From an uncultured Agathobacter sp. (lineage in GTDB: Bacteria; Bacillota; Clostridia; Lachnospirales; Lachnospiraceae), in the NCBI GenBank assembly GCA_944381555.1, contig CALWLL010000019.1, forward strand, positions 1 through 38,566: DNA of 38,566 nucleotides. Reading direction: 5' to 3'. Positions 1 through 8,193 of this stretch are shown here, piece after piece. The translations under genes and the position numbers were made by a program. Each line of letters begins with the position of its first letter. The first letter of the stretch is position 1. A model generated the notes under the pieces. It ran no database searches. It had not been told where the DNA came from and worked only from the letters and a program-made list of their open reading frames with translations.

Positions 1-58
1 CATGAGCTTCCGGTTGATTTTATAACAAAAAATCAACAGAAAGAACGAGGTAAGAATT

Positions 59-295
59 ATGTTAAAAACATCAAAAAGCATTACTATCAATGGAACTAGC
101 GTTATTACAGAGAATGACGTGGAAAAAACCGTAGTATCAATGGTCGCAAATATCCCGGAATCCGGCAGTCCGAATACAAACAGCGTTATTGTAAATAAGG
201 ACCTGTACGAAGCCAATAAAGTTGCCTGTCGGGAGGACATGGACGCATTTACACAGGCGGTAAGAGCAATCGAAGATGCAGAAGAGGAGGCATAA
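59..295 (+). CDS. Small phage-region hypothetical protein
   Basis: A 78-residue acidic protein with no motif I recognise. It is the first complete gene of the window and lies directly upstream of a DUF1617-like gene, a holin and an endolysin on the same strand, so it is most likely a late prophage protein of the tail/lysis region. The ATG at 59 follows a purine-rich AACGAGG at about 44-50. The downstream gene begins 6 bases after its stop, consistent with one late operon. It has no membrane segment, signal peptide or cysteine cluster. Function unknown; the phage origin is inferred from neighbours only. Confidence 0.6.
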   Translation: MLKTSKSITINGTSVITENDVEKTVVSMVANIPESGSPNTNSVIVNKDLYEANKVACREDMDAFTQAVRAIEDAEEEA

Positions 296-300
296 GAAAA

Positions 301-716
301 TGAAAATGACATTAAATGATGCAAGGGTGCAATTTGGCAACCTTATGGAACTGTCTAACAAACATCTGCCGGTTAAGCTATCGTATGCTATCGGGAAAAA
401 CATTATTAAGTTAAAAGATGAAGTAGATTTGTCGGAAAAAAAGAGAATCGAACTGGCGGAAAGATATGCAAAGAAAGACGATAAAGGCACTCCGATGGTT
501 GAAAACGGCGAGTATGCTATAGAAACGGCAGATAAGGAGCAGTTTAAAAAAGAAGTTGAAGAATTGCTCAAAGAAGAAATTGATGTCGACATCCGAATTG
601 TATCAATGACCGCCATTGAGACGGTGGACGAAACAAGATATGACGCACTTACTCCGGCAGAGATAGTTTCGATTGATTTTATGATGAGTGAAGAGGGAGG
701 AAAAGAACATGAATAA
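301..716 (+). CDS. Phage protein, DUF1617-like
   Basis: A 138-residue, highly charged and probably helical protein. Its pattern (N-terminal helix with a conserved-looking LSYAIGKN segment, a central ERYAKKD segment, then a beta-rich C-terminus) resembles DUF1617 phage proteins, which commonly sit just before the holin; this assignment is by memory of the family pattern and is tentative. The start at 301 is chosen because GAGGAGG at 285-291 is well spaced for it; an in-frame ATG at 276 would lie upstream of that site. Its 3' end overlaps the holin start by 8 bases, which suggests translational coupling. Confidence 0.55.
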
Positions 717-1194
717 GGTTAATACAATTAAAGGATTTTTTGCGTCCGTTTTCGGACTGCTTACAAGTCTGTTTGGGATGCTGGCTATCCCGATCCTGCT
801 TTTAGTAGCTTGCAATGTAATTGATTATATCACAGGCATAGCAGCAAGCAATTTCAGAGGACAGGAGATAAGCTCATACAAAGGGATTAGAGGTATTACG
901 AAAAAAATATGTATGTGGTTGCTCATTGTAGTTGGAGCTATCGTTGATGAGTTAATCATTTATGCGGTGGCACATTTAGGGTTAGTGATTCCATTTACAT
1001 TTATGGTATCATGTATAGTAGCAATTTGGCTCATCTGCAATGAGTTAATATCAATCATCGAGAATCTAAAAGACATTGGAATACCAATGCCGGACTTTCT
1101 GGTAAAGCTGACGAAAAATATCAAGTCGCAGATTGAAACTAAGGCAGATGTGATTTCGGATGAAAGTGAGGCTGAAAGAGATGAAGAAAATTAG
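709..1194 (+). CDS. Phage holin (Cph1/TcdE-like, phage_holin_4 family)
   Basis: A 161-residue membrane protein expected to form the inner-membrane lesion that lets the endolysin reach the wall. Several hydrophobic segments are visible (about residues 10-40, 65-85 and 90-115), separated by short charged loops, and the motif ITGIAAS followed by G-x-E-x-SS-x-KG-x-RG-x-x-KK is characteristic of the phage_holin_4_1 family. The C-terminal tail is hydrophilic and highly charged. The ATG at 709 is preferred over the in-frame ATG at 688 because AGGGAGGA lies just upstream of it. It overlaps the preceding gene by 8 bases and the endolysin start by 14, giving a compact lysis cassette. Confidence 0.85.
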   Translation: MNKVNTIKGFFASVFGLLTSLFGMLAIPILLLVACNVIDYITGIAASNFRGQEISSYKGIRGITKKICMWLLIVVGAIVDELIIYAVAHLGLVIPFTFMVSCIVAIWLICNELISIIENLKDIGIPMPDFLVKLTKNIKSQIETKADVISDESEAERDEEN

Positions 1195-2029
1195 AATATG
1201 TATTGATGAGGGACATGGATTAAGCTCATACAAAAGCTGTTTGAAGAGTCTGGATCCAAACCAGACGAAAGAATGGTGGCTGAATGACCGTGTTGCAGAT
1301 AAACTGGAAAGCGCTCTGAAAGATTATGATTGCGAAGTTATTAGAACGGATGACACTACCGGAAAAACAGATGTATCACTCAGTAAGCGTGTTTTAAAAG
1401 CAAATAACTTTGAGGCAGATGTTTTTATCAGCATTCATCATAACGGAGGCATTAATGGTGGTTCAGGCGGCGGAACGACGGTATTTTATTGTAGTTCAAA
1501 AGCTGAGCGGAAGAAGCAGGCACAGGCACTTTATGATGCAGTAGTAAAGCAGACAAAACTTGTGGGGAATCGGTCCAGTAAAATCGTGAAGAAGGGATTT
1601 ACCGTAATTAAGAAAACTACAATGCCGGCCTTCCTGATCGAAAATGGATTTATGGATAGTAAAGTTGATTTACCCATTATTCTGTCGGAAGCACATGCGG
1701 ACAAGACGGTTGTTGGTATCATCAATTTTTTAACAACGGAATTCGCGCTACAGAAAACAGTGGTGGAGGAAAAGGAACCTGTGCAGCAGTCTTATGAGCT
1801 GAAAACATTAAAAAGAGGCAGTACAGGAAATGATGTAACTATTTTTGAGAGTATCCTGAAGAAACTTGGATATTACGGTGGAGAAATAGACATAAACTTT
1901 GGACCGGCATGCGTGAAAGCATGCAATGATTTCCAGCAGCAATATCCGGAATGCGGTACAAACGGAAAACCAGACAGTTCATGGGGACCGGCATGTTGGA
2001 AAAAGGTATTATCTATTCTAAAGGCATAA
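1181..2029 (+). CDS. Phage endolysin: N-acetylmuramoyl-L-alanine amidase with C-terminal peptidoglycan-binding domain
   Basis: A 282-residue Amidase_3-type zinc amidase that cleaves the bond between N-acetylmuramic acid and L-alanine in peptidoglycan. Visible ligands are H12 (in DEGHG), probably E31, and H86 (in SIHHNG); the catalytic glutamate is E154 (in LIENGF). A linker around residues 190-205 leads to a PG_binding_1-like repeat (about 206-280, with LKRGSTGNDV and GPACVKACNDFQ). There is no signal peptide, which fits holin-dependent release. The ATG at 1181 is preferred to the in-frame ATG at 1160, which would add seven residues before the conserved N-terminus. It is the last prophage gene before the chromosomal two-component system. 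Confidence 0.92.
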   Translation: MKKIRICIDEGHGLSSYKSCLKSLDPNQTKEWWLNDRVADKLESALKDYDCEVIRTDDTTGKTDVSLSKRVLKANNFEADVFISIHHNGGINGGSGGGTTVFYCSSKAERKKQAQALYDAVVKQTKLVGNRSSKIVKKGFTVIKKTTMPAFLIENGFMDSKVDLPIILSEAHADKTVVGIINFLTTEFALQKTVVEEKEPVQQSYELKTLKRGSTGNDVTIFESILKKLGYYGGEIDINFGPACVKACNDFQQQYPECGTNGKPDSSWGPACWKKVLSILKA

Positions 2030-2241
2030 GTGTTTGACCGCTACTTTTTTATGGTATAAAATGAATATAATTGATATAAAAAGGTGTCGGTTAGCAACAC
2101 GTTAGCAACAAATAGGAAAAAATGCCGTAGAATTAGGGGTTATAGGTCTTTATTTTTAATATATTATTAAGACATTTCTCTCTCATAATTTGGTAAAATA
2201 GGATTAGCATATGCTTAGTTTTTAGAAAGGAATGTTATTAT
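2030..2241. other. Intergenic stretch, probable prophage/chromosome border
   Basis: This AT-rich region separates the endolysin from a housekeeping-type response regulator. It contains the 10-base direct repeat GTTAGCAACA at 2090-2099 and 2101-2110. No hairpin with a T-run and no convincing promoter with proper spacing was found, although TAAAAT near 2194 could be a -10. A phage attachment site is expected here because the lysis cassette usually lies beside one prophage end. The core cannot be defined because the other end is outside the window. Confidence 0.35.
2090..2110 (+). repeat. Tandem 10-base direct repeat GTTAGCAACA
   Basis: Two perfect copies separated by one base (period 11). The position just after the endolysin makes an integrase arm-site or attachment-site role possible, but nothing in the sequence proves it. 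Confidence 0.5.
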
Positions 2242-2928
2242 ATGAAAATTTTAGTATGTGATGATGACAAAGAAATTGTAGACGCGATTGAGATTTATCT
2301 ACAGCAGGAAGGCTTTGAAGTCGAGAAGGCTTATGATGGAGAAGAAGCCGTTGAAGCAATAAAAAGAAATGATGTTGATTTAATGATTATAGATGTAATG
2401 ATGCCAAAGCTGGATGGTGTTCGTGCTACCTTACAGATTCGTAAGGAAAGCAGCATACCAATCATTATTTTATCTGCAAAAACGGAAGACGCAGATAAAA
2501 TTCTTGGATTAAATGTAGGTGCAGACGATTATATGACAAAGCCTTTTAATCCGCTGGAACTAGTTGCCCGTGTAAAATCCCAGCTTCGCAGATATACGCA
2601 GTTATCCAGTCAGATAAAGCAGGACGAAAATGTATATGAGGCCGGAGGGCTGGTTATTTATGATGATTTGAAGAAAGTAACAGTAGATGGCGAAGAGGTA
2701 AAACTTACTCCGATCGAGTATAACATTTTACTTCATTTAGTAAAAAATAAAGGTAAAGTATATTCCATCAATCAGATTTATGAAAGCATATGGAACGAAG
2801 AAGCAATTGGTGCAGATAATACGGTTGCAGTGCATATTCGTCACATTAGAGAAAAGATTGAAATCGACCCCAAAGAACCTCGGTATCTAAAGGTAGTGTG
2901 GGGCGTTGGATATAAAATTGTTGACTAA
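2242..2928 (+). CDS. Two-component response regulator, OmpR/PhoB family (VanR-like)
   Basis: A 228-residue DNA-binding response regulator. The receiver domain (about 1-115) has the acidic pocket D7-D8-D9, the phosphoacceptor D51 in IIDVMMPKLDG and the conserved lysine K100 in YMTKPF. The C-terminal winged helix (about 130-228) carries the LTPIEYNILLHLVKN and VAVHIRHIREKI signatures of Trans_reg_C. An AGAAAGGAATG Shine-Dalgarno precedes the ATG. The histidine kinase follows 12 bases after the stop, so the two are one operon and probable cognate partners. The stimulus and targets cannot be read from the sequence; overall layout resembles VanR-type regulators, without evidence for vancomycin resistance genes here. 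Confidence 0.93.
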   Translation: MKILVCDDDKEIVDAIEIYLQQEGFEVEKAYDGEEAVEAIKRNDVDLMIIDVMMPKLDGVRATLQIRKESSIPIIILSAKTEDADKILGLNVGADDYMTKPFNPLELVARVKSQLRRYTQLSSQIKQDENVYEAGGLVIYDDLKKVTVDGEEVKLTPIEYNILLHLVKNKGKVYSINQIYESIWNEEAIGADNTVAVHIRHIREKIEIDPKEPRYLKVVWGVGYKIVD

Positions 2929-2940
2929 GAGAAGGATTTT

Positions 2941-4323
2941 ATGAAAAAGAATATAAAAGAGAGCAGATTGCTTTTGCTTATTTTGCATCAGGCCTTTACA
3001 ATCGCTATGGCGATAAGTATATATGCCTATGATTATATCATTTTACATAATCAGAATAGAAATGAAATCGGATATTTAATCGTTTTTCTTGTATCTATGC
3101 TAGGAGCAGTCATATCCTTGATTATGTTTTGCAGGATGGAAAATATAATTGTAAAAAAGAAAAAAGAGAAAAGAATTATCGATAGAATTTATCTTGAAGT
3201 ACTGATATTGGGCTGCGCATTTTTGCTAATCCTTTTGGCAGACCAGATGAAAAGTATAGATATTGGAAAATATTCACTGGCGGGATTATCTATTATAGTA
3301 GGGACCATTGTATATCTGATGGATATAATTGTGGTTGGGACACTTTCGAGTATTTACTATAGAATCGTGAAAAAACATATAGCAGCAGACAGCTTGATTT
3401 ATATGGGATGGAGAATCCTTTCAAACTATGAAAAGGGAAAGGGATTCCAGGAAATAAGCAAAAAAGCCCAAGAGCAGGCAAAAATCAAGGAAGCGTTGGA
3501 AATGATCGCAGACGGCGAACTGGAAGTTATGCTGGAGATTAGAAACTTTCACGGGCAGGAGCGTGAAATGGCGGCAGCAATCAATCGAATCAAGGAGGGT
3601 CTTAAGGATGCGGTAGAGGCACGAACAAGAGATGAAAGGATGAAAGCAGACCTTATTACAAACGTGTCTCATGATATTAAAACTCCATTAACCTCTATCG
3701 TAAATTATGTTGATTTACTAAAAAGAGAAGAACTCGATAATGTAAACGCCAAAAATTATATTCGGATTATTGATGAAAAGGCCCAGAGATTAAAGCATCT
3801 TACAGAAGATTTAGTAGAAATCTCTAAAATCAGCTCCGGAAACATAAAACTAGAAAAACAAACGATTGATTTTCTCGAATTACTGTATCAGACAGGCGGA
3901 GAGTTTAATGAACGATTTGAACAAAGAAATCTAACGATTGTAACGAAACTTCCATCTGCCTGCGTTATGATAGAGGCAGATGGCCGGCAATTATACAGAG
4001 CAATCGAGAATCTCTATACAAATGCCGCAAAATATGCATTAGAAAATACTAAGGTGTATGTAGAGCTGGCAGTTGAGAAGAAAAATGCGATATTCTCAAT
4101 AAAAAATATATCAAAAAATCATATAGATGTTTCTCGTACAGCATATCAGGATCTGACCGAACGCTTTGTAAGAGGGGAAGCGTCCAGAACAACGGAAGGC
4201 AGCGGGCTTGGACTGTCCATTGCAAAAAGTCTTACTCTTCTGATGGGAGGCAGATTCTCTATTCGGCTGGAAGGAGAATTATTTATCGCAGAAATTATCT
4301 TTCCTCTGGCGAATAGTAGATAG
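2941..4323 (+). CDS. Sensor histidine kinase (VanS-like), membrane-bound
   Basis: A 460-residue kinase. The N-terminal ~145 residues hold four hydrophobic segments (about 10-33, 44-64, 85-100 and 112-135) with short loops and no large extracytoplasmic sensor domain. This favours a membrane-associated or partner-dependent signal. A HAMP-like or coiled linker (about 150-230) leads to the H-box with H244 in NVSHDIKTPLTS, the N-box around NLYTNAAKYA, and the G-box GSGLGLSIAKSL near the C-terminus. It autophosphorylates at the H-box histidine and should transfer phosphate to D51 of the regulator encoded 12 bases upstream. It ends about 85 bases before the aconitase gene, which has its own promoter. 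Confidence 0.92.
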   Translation: MKKNIKESRLLLLILHQAFTIAMAISIYAYDYIILHNQNRNEIGYLIVFLVSMLGAVISLIMFCRMENIIVKKKKEKRIIDRIYLEVLILGCAFLLILLADQMKSIDIGKYSLAGLSIIVGTIVYLMDIIVVGTLSSIYYRIVKKHIAADSLIYMGWRILSNYEKGKGFQEISKKAQEQAKIKEALEMIADGELEVMLEIRNFHGQEREMAAAINRIKEGLKDAVEARTRDERMKADLITNVSHDIKTPLTSIVNYVDLLKREELDNVNAKNYIRIIDEKAQRLKHLTEDLVEISKISSGNIKLEKQTIDFLELLYQTGGEFNERFEQRNLTIVTKLPSACVMIEADGRQLYRAIENLYTNAAKYALENTKVYVELAVEKKNAIFSIKNISKNHIDVSRTAYQDLTERFVRGEASRTTEGSGLGLSIAKSLTLLMGGRFSIRLEGELFIAEIIFPLANSR

Positions 4324-4347
4324 AAAGAATTAGAATAGGGAAATACC

Positions 4348-4376
4348 TTGATTTGATAGGAATGAGTAGATATAAT
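4348..4376 (+). promoter_or_regulatory. Sigma-A promoter of the aconitase operon
   Basis: TTGATT at 4348-4353, a 17-base spacer, and a perfect TATAAT at 4371-4376. Predicted transcription start is near 4383, about 26 bases before the ATG, with AGGAGGA between. Confidence 0.75.
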
Positions 4377-4408
4377 TTTATACAGAAAGCTATTAGGAGG
4401 ACAAACTC

Positions 4409-6694
4409 ATGAAATTATATAAGCAGGGTGCTTATTTATTACGAGGAAATGAAGTGATATTGGATTCGGATGATGCAGTACAGTTAATTGCATCAAAAAC
4501 AGGTAAAGCAGTATCAAAAGAAGAGGCAAAAGAAAATACGATAGCCTATGGGATTTTAAAAGAGCATAACACATCAGGAAATATGAAAAAGCTCCAGATC
4601 CGATTTGATAAACTGACGTCGCATGATATTACTTTTGTTGGTATCATTCAGACAGCAAGAGCTTCCGGACTGGAAAAATTCCCTATGCCTTATGTTCTTA
4701 CAAACTGTCATAACAGCCTTTGCGCAGTAGGCGGAACCATTAATGAGGATGACCATATGTTTGGTCTTACCTGCGCAAAAAAATACGGCGGCGTGTATGT
4801 ACCGCCTCATCAGGCTGTTATTCACCAGTTTGCAAGAGAAATGCTTGCAGGCGGCGGAAAAATGATTCTTGGTTCGGATTCGCACACACGTTATGGCGCA
4901 CTTGGTACAATGGCAGTAGGGGAAGGCGGACCGGAGCTTGTAAAGCAGCTTTTGAACAAGACCTATGACATAGATATGCCGGATATTGTTGGTATTTATC
5001 TTACAGGAAAACCAATGGTTGGTGTAGGTCCGCAGGACGTTGCGCTTGCCATCATCGGTGAGGTATTTGGCAATGGATTTGTTAAGAACAAAGTAATGGA
5101 GTTTGTTGGTCCGGGTGTGGATAACTTAAGTGTAGATTTCCGTATCGGTGTAGATGTTATGACGACAGAAACCACCTGTCTGTCCTCAATATGGAAAACA
5201 GACAGCAAAGTAGAAGAATTCTACGAAATTCATGGCAGAGAAGAAGAATATAAGGAATTAAATCCGGGTGAAGTGACTTACTACGATAGCTTTATTGAAA
5301 TTGACTTAAGTCAGATTAAGCCTATGATTGCTATGCCGTTCCATCCAAGCAATGTATACACGATTGACGAATTAAATGCAAACCTTATGGATATTCTGGA
5401 CGCTTGTGAAAAGCGTGCAGAAGTAAGCTTTGACGGAAAAGTTAAATTAGACTTAAAGAGCAAGGTCCGTAACGGAAGATTATATGTTGACCAGGGAATC
5501 ATTGCCGGTTGTGCAGGAGGAGGATTTGAAAATATCTGCGATGCAGCAGATATCTTAAACGGAAAATCTATTGGTGCAGATGAATTTACATTAAGTGTAT
5601 ACCCTGCTTCTACTCCGGTATATATGGAACTGGTAAAAAATGGCGCGGTAGCAAAACTTATGGCAGCGGGAGCAGTTGTAAAAACAGCTTTCTGCGGACC
5701 ATGCTTTGGTGCAGGCGATACACCGGCAAACAACGCATTTTCTATCCGTCACTCAACCAGAAACTTCCCGAACCGTGAAGGTTCTAAAGTTCAGAACGGA
5801 CAGATTTCATCCGTTGCGCTTATGGATGCGCGTTCCATTGCAGCTACAGCAGCGAATAAGGGTTACCTTACTTCTGCGGAGGATATAGATGTAAATTACA
5901 GCAAGCCAAAATATTATTTTGATAAAACCATTTATGCGAACCGCGTATTTGACAGCAAGGGAGAAGCAGATGCCACAGTGGATATTCATTTTGGGCCAAA
6001 CATTAAGGACTGGCCGTCGATGAGTGCACTGCCGCAGAACCTTGTATTAAAGGTAGTGTCTGAGATTCATGACCCTGTTACCACTACAGACGAATTGATT
6101 CCGTCCGGCGAGACCTCATCCTTCCGTTCGAATCCTTTGGGATTAGCAGAGTTTGCACTTTCCAGAAAAGACCCAATGTATGTAAGCCGTGCAAAGGAAA
6201 TCCAGAAAGCGCAGAAGGCAGTAGAAGAAGGCGCCTGCCCATTACAAGCAGTAGATGAGTTAAAAGAGGTAATGGATGCAATTCATACACAGTTCCCGCA
6301 AGCCGGCGAAGGAAATGTTGGATTCGGAAGTACTATTTTTGCTGTAAAACCGGGGGATGGTTCTGCTCGTGAGCAGGCTGCCTCCTGCCAGAAGGTGCTT
6401 GGAGGCTGGGCAAATATCGCCAATGAGTATGCAACGAAGCGATATCGTTCCAACCTAATCAACTGGGGTATGCTTCCATTTCTTATTGATGAGGGAGAGC
6501 TTCCGTTTAAAAATCTGGATTACTTGTTTATTCCTGATATACAGAATGCAGTGGAAGAGGGAAATACAGAAATTAAAGCCTATGTAGTAAAAAATAGTGG
6601 GCTAAAGGAATTTACACTTAAAATGAGTGAATTAACACCGGATGAAAAAGAAATTATTTTAAAAGGCTGTCTCATAAATTACTATCGAGGCTAG
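4409..6694 (+). CDS. Aconitase-family hydratase
   Basis: A 761-residue protein of aconitase length with a [4Fe-4S] active site. The three cluster cysteines are visible as C368 (IAGCAGG), C429 and C432 (FCGPCFGAG), matching the spacing in mitochondrial aconitase. Other family motifs are [12 protein letters not shown], a TRNFPNREG segment and the C-terminal swivelling domain with [12 protein letters not shown]. In the last motif the canonical GSSREHAAL reads GSAREQAAS, so the serine and histidine next to the catalytic arginine are changed. This suggests the YbhJ-like hydratase branch or an altered substrate rather than a textbook citrate/isocitrate enzyme. It has its own promoter and is followed 8 bases later by an AI-2E-family transporter. 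Confidence 0.85.
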   Translation: MKLYKQGAYLLRGNEVILDSDDAVQLIASKTGKAVSKEEAKENTIAYGILKEHNTSGNMKKLQIRFDKLTSHDITFVGIIQTARASGLEKFPMPYVLTNCHNSLCAVGGTINEDDHMFGLTCAKKYGGVYVPPHQAVIHQFAREMLAGGGKMILGSDSHTRYGALGTMAVGEGGPELVKQLLNKTYDIDMPDIVGIYLTGKPMVGVGPQDVALAIIGEVFGNGFVKNKVMEFVGPGVDNLSVDFRIGVDVMTTETTCLSSIWKTDSKVEEFYEIHGREEEYKELNPGEVTYYDSFIEIDLSQIKPMIAMPFHPSNVYTIDELNANLMDILDACEKRAEVSFDGKVKLDLKSKVRNGRLYVDQGIIAGCAGGGFENICDAADILNGKSIGADEFTLSVYPASTPVYMELVKNGAVAKLMAAGAVVKTAFCGPCFGAGDTPANNAFSIRHSTRNFPNREGSKVQNGQISSVALMDARSIAATAANKGYLTSAEDIDVNYSKPKYYFDKTIYANRVFDSKGEADATVDIHFGPNIKDWPSMSALPQNLVLKVVSEIHDPVTTTDELIPSGETSSFRSNPLGLAEFALSRKDPMYVSRAKEIQKAQKAVEEGACPLQAVDELKEVMDAIHTQFPQAGEGNVGFGSTIFAVKPGDGSAREQAASCQKVLGGWANIANEYATKRYRSNLINWGMLPFLIDEGELPFKNLDYLFIPDIQNAVEEGNTEIKAYVVKNSGLKEFTLKMSELTPDEKEIILKGCLINYYRG

Positions 6695-6702
6695 GGGGTA
6701 TA

Positions 6703-8004
6703 ATGGTGACAGAAAAAGACAAGCTGGCAAAAAAAGGAAGTCCTGAAAAGAAGGAAATGGATAAGTATTTCAAAATTGGTCTGACAGCGTTTGGTACAGT
6801 TGCAGCATGTATCATATTTTTCTTTGCAATTTTTCGAATAGAAGAAATTATGGAGTTTATTGGAAATATACTAAAGGCGGCCGAGCCTGTTATTATCGGT
6901 CTGGTATTAGCATATCTTCTAATGCCGGTAAAGAATTATATTGAGAAACCTGCTTATAAGCTGTTGCAGAAAACGCGGCTGAAAGAAAAGCAAAAGAAAG
7001 ATTTTGCAAGGGGAATCAGTATTACGGGTGCAATTATTTTTCTGTTTGTTGTGCTTGCTTTTTTGGCATCCATTATTGTTCCGGCTTTAGCCAGCAGTAT
7101 TATGGGACTGATAGATAAAATGCCTAAATATGTTGCATCCTTCATATCATGGCTGGAGGAAGTGGGTATTACCGATACATCCATTGCCGTAATGATTGGT
7201 GATTATATCACAGAATTAACAAGTGATGTGGAGCAATGGGCAAAGAATGAAATGATTCCATTGGTACAGCAGTATATTGGGACGATTACATCAGGTGTCT
7301 ATTCCGTACTCAAAACATTCTTAAACTTTATAGTTGGAATTTTTGTAGTAATTTATGTTATGAGCATTCAGGAAACTTTGGTCGGACAGGCAAAAAAAAT
7401 TATCTATGCATTCTTCTCGCCAAAGAAAGGTAATTTAATCATTGATACATTAAGAAAATCAAATAAAATCTTCGGCGGATTTATTATTGGAAAATTAGTA
7501 GGTTCAGCAATTATCGGCGTTATCTGTTATATAGGATGTCTGATTCTTGGAATTCCAAGTTCCTTGCTGGTGGCAGTTATTGTCGGTATTACAAATGTCA
7601 TTCCATTTTTCGGACCATTTATTGGAGCTATACCGTCTGTTCTTCTGGTATTGATCCAGAGTCCGATTCATGGATTATATTTGGCGATATTTATTCTGAT
7701 TTTGCAGCAGATAGAAGGAAATATTATCGAACCAAAGATTTTGGGTGACACGACAGGTTTGTCTTCTTTTTGGGTATTGTTTTCTATTTTAATAGCTGGC
7801 GGATTATTCGGATTCTTTGGACTGCTTCTTGGGGTACCTATTTTTGCAGTTATTTATTATATCTGTCAGCAGATGATAAAGTATCGGATGGAAAAACGCA
7901 ACCTTTCTAATGATACAGAGGATTATGTAAAACTGATTTCTATTGATGAAAACGATAAAACCATGATATATGAAAATGCAGTAGAAGAAAACGAAGAAAA
8001 ATAA
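6703..8004 (+). CDS. AI-2E family transporter (UPF0118, TqsA/YdiK-like)
   Basis: A 433-residue polytopic membrane protein. After a ~25-residue charged N-terminus it shows two early membrane spans (about 27-47 and 60-80), a long central amphipathic region (about 130-205), then five or more spans. The family signatures are IIGKLVGSAIIGVICY, ITNVIPFFGPFIGAIP and a GNIIEPKILGD motif before the last spans. Members are linked to export of autoinducer-2 or small solutes and to Na+/H+ exchange; the substrate here is unknown. The ATG lies 8 bases after the aconitase stop with TAGGGGG as ribosome-binding site, so the two are cotranscribed. A strong terminator follows 4 bases after the stop. Confidence 0.88.
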   Translation: MVTEKDKLAKKGSPEKKEMDKYFKIGLTAFGTVAACIIFFFAIFRIEEIMEFIGNILKAAEPVIIGLVLAYLLMPVKNYIEKPAYKLLQKTRLKEKQKKDFARGISITGAIIFLFVVLAFLASIIVPALASSIMGLIDKMPKYVASFISWLEEVGITDTSIAVMIGDYITELTSDVEQWAKNEMIPLVQQYIGTITSGVYSVLKTFLNFIVGIFVVIYVMSIQETLVGQAKKIIYAFFSPKKGNLIIDTLRKSNKIFGGFIIGKLVGSAIIGVICYIGCLILGIPSSLLVAVIVGITNVIPFFGPFIGAIPSVLLVLIQSPIHGLYLAIFILILQQIEGNIIEPKILGDTTGLSSFWVLFSILIAGGLFGFFGLLLGVPIFAVIYYICQQMIKYRMEKRNLSNDTEDYVKLISIDENDKTMIYENAVEENEEK

Positions 8005-8008
8005 AAAC

Positions 8009-8056
8009 AAAAAAGACACTAAGCTAATAAAAAAGAATTAGTTTGGTGTCTTTTTT
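8009..8056 (+). terminator. Rho-independent terminator after the AI-2E transporter gene
   Basis: A 20-bp stem (arms about 8009-8028 and 8037-8056) ends in a run of six T. The two non-Watson-Crick positions are G-U pairs only in the plus-strand transcript, which fixes the direction. Confidence 0.9.
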
Positions 8057-8069
8057 CTAGTTATATTTT

Positions 8070-8098
8070 TTGACATCTTAAGGACCCTATGATACACT
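8070..8098 (+). promoter_or_regulatory. Sigma-A promoter of the TPR/AAA-glgB operon
   Basis: A perfect TTGACA at 8070-8075, a 17-base spacer and TACACT at 8093-8098. The predicted start is near 8105, giving a 5' leader of about 90 bases that includes a T-run near 8118-8124; no obvious riboswitch fold was recognised. Confidence 0.75.
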
Positions 8099-8193
8099 AA
8101 TACTAGGTAATTGCAACTTTTTTTACACAAGAATTTGTTGAATTCATAAAAATTACAGGGTTAGCTAAAACCAGGTAAATTGAGGTGACACAA

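Noticed and set aside
1-99. Open frames at the left edge (one ending at 25, one at 99) as the 3' end of an upstream phage gene
   Set aside because: Both are too short to choose between, and neither shows a recognisable C-terminus, so no partial gene is called.
2181-2230. Sigma-A promoter for the response regulator
   Set aside because: TAAAAT and TTGGTA are present, but no pair has acceptable spacing and match quality.
2242-4323. Vancomycin-resistance VanR/VanS pair
   Set aside because: Only the general family resemblance is present; no van ligase or dehydrogenase genes are nearby.
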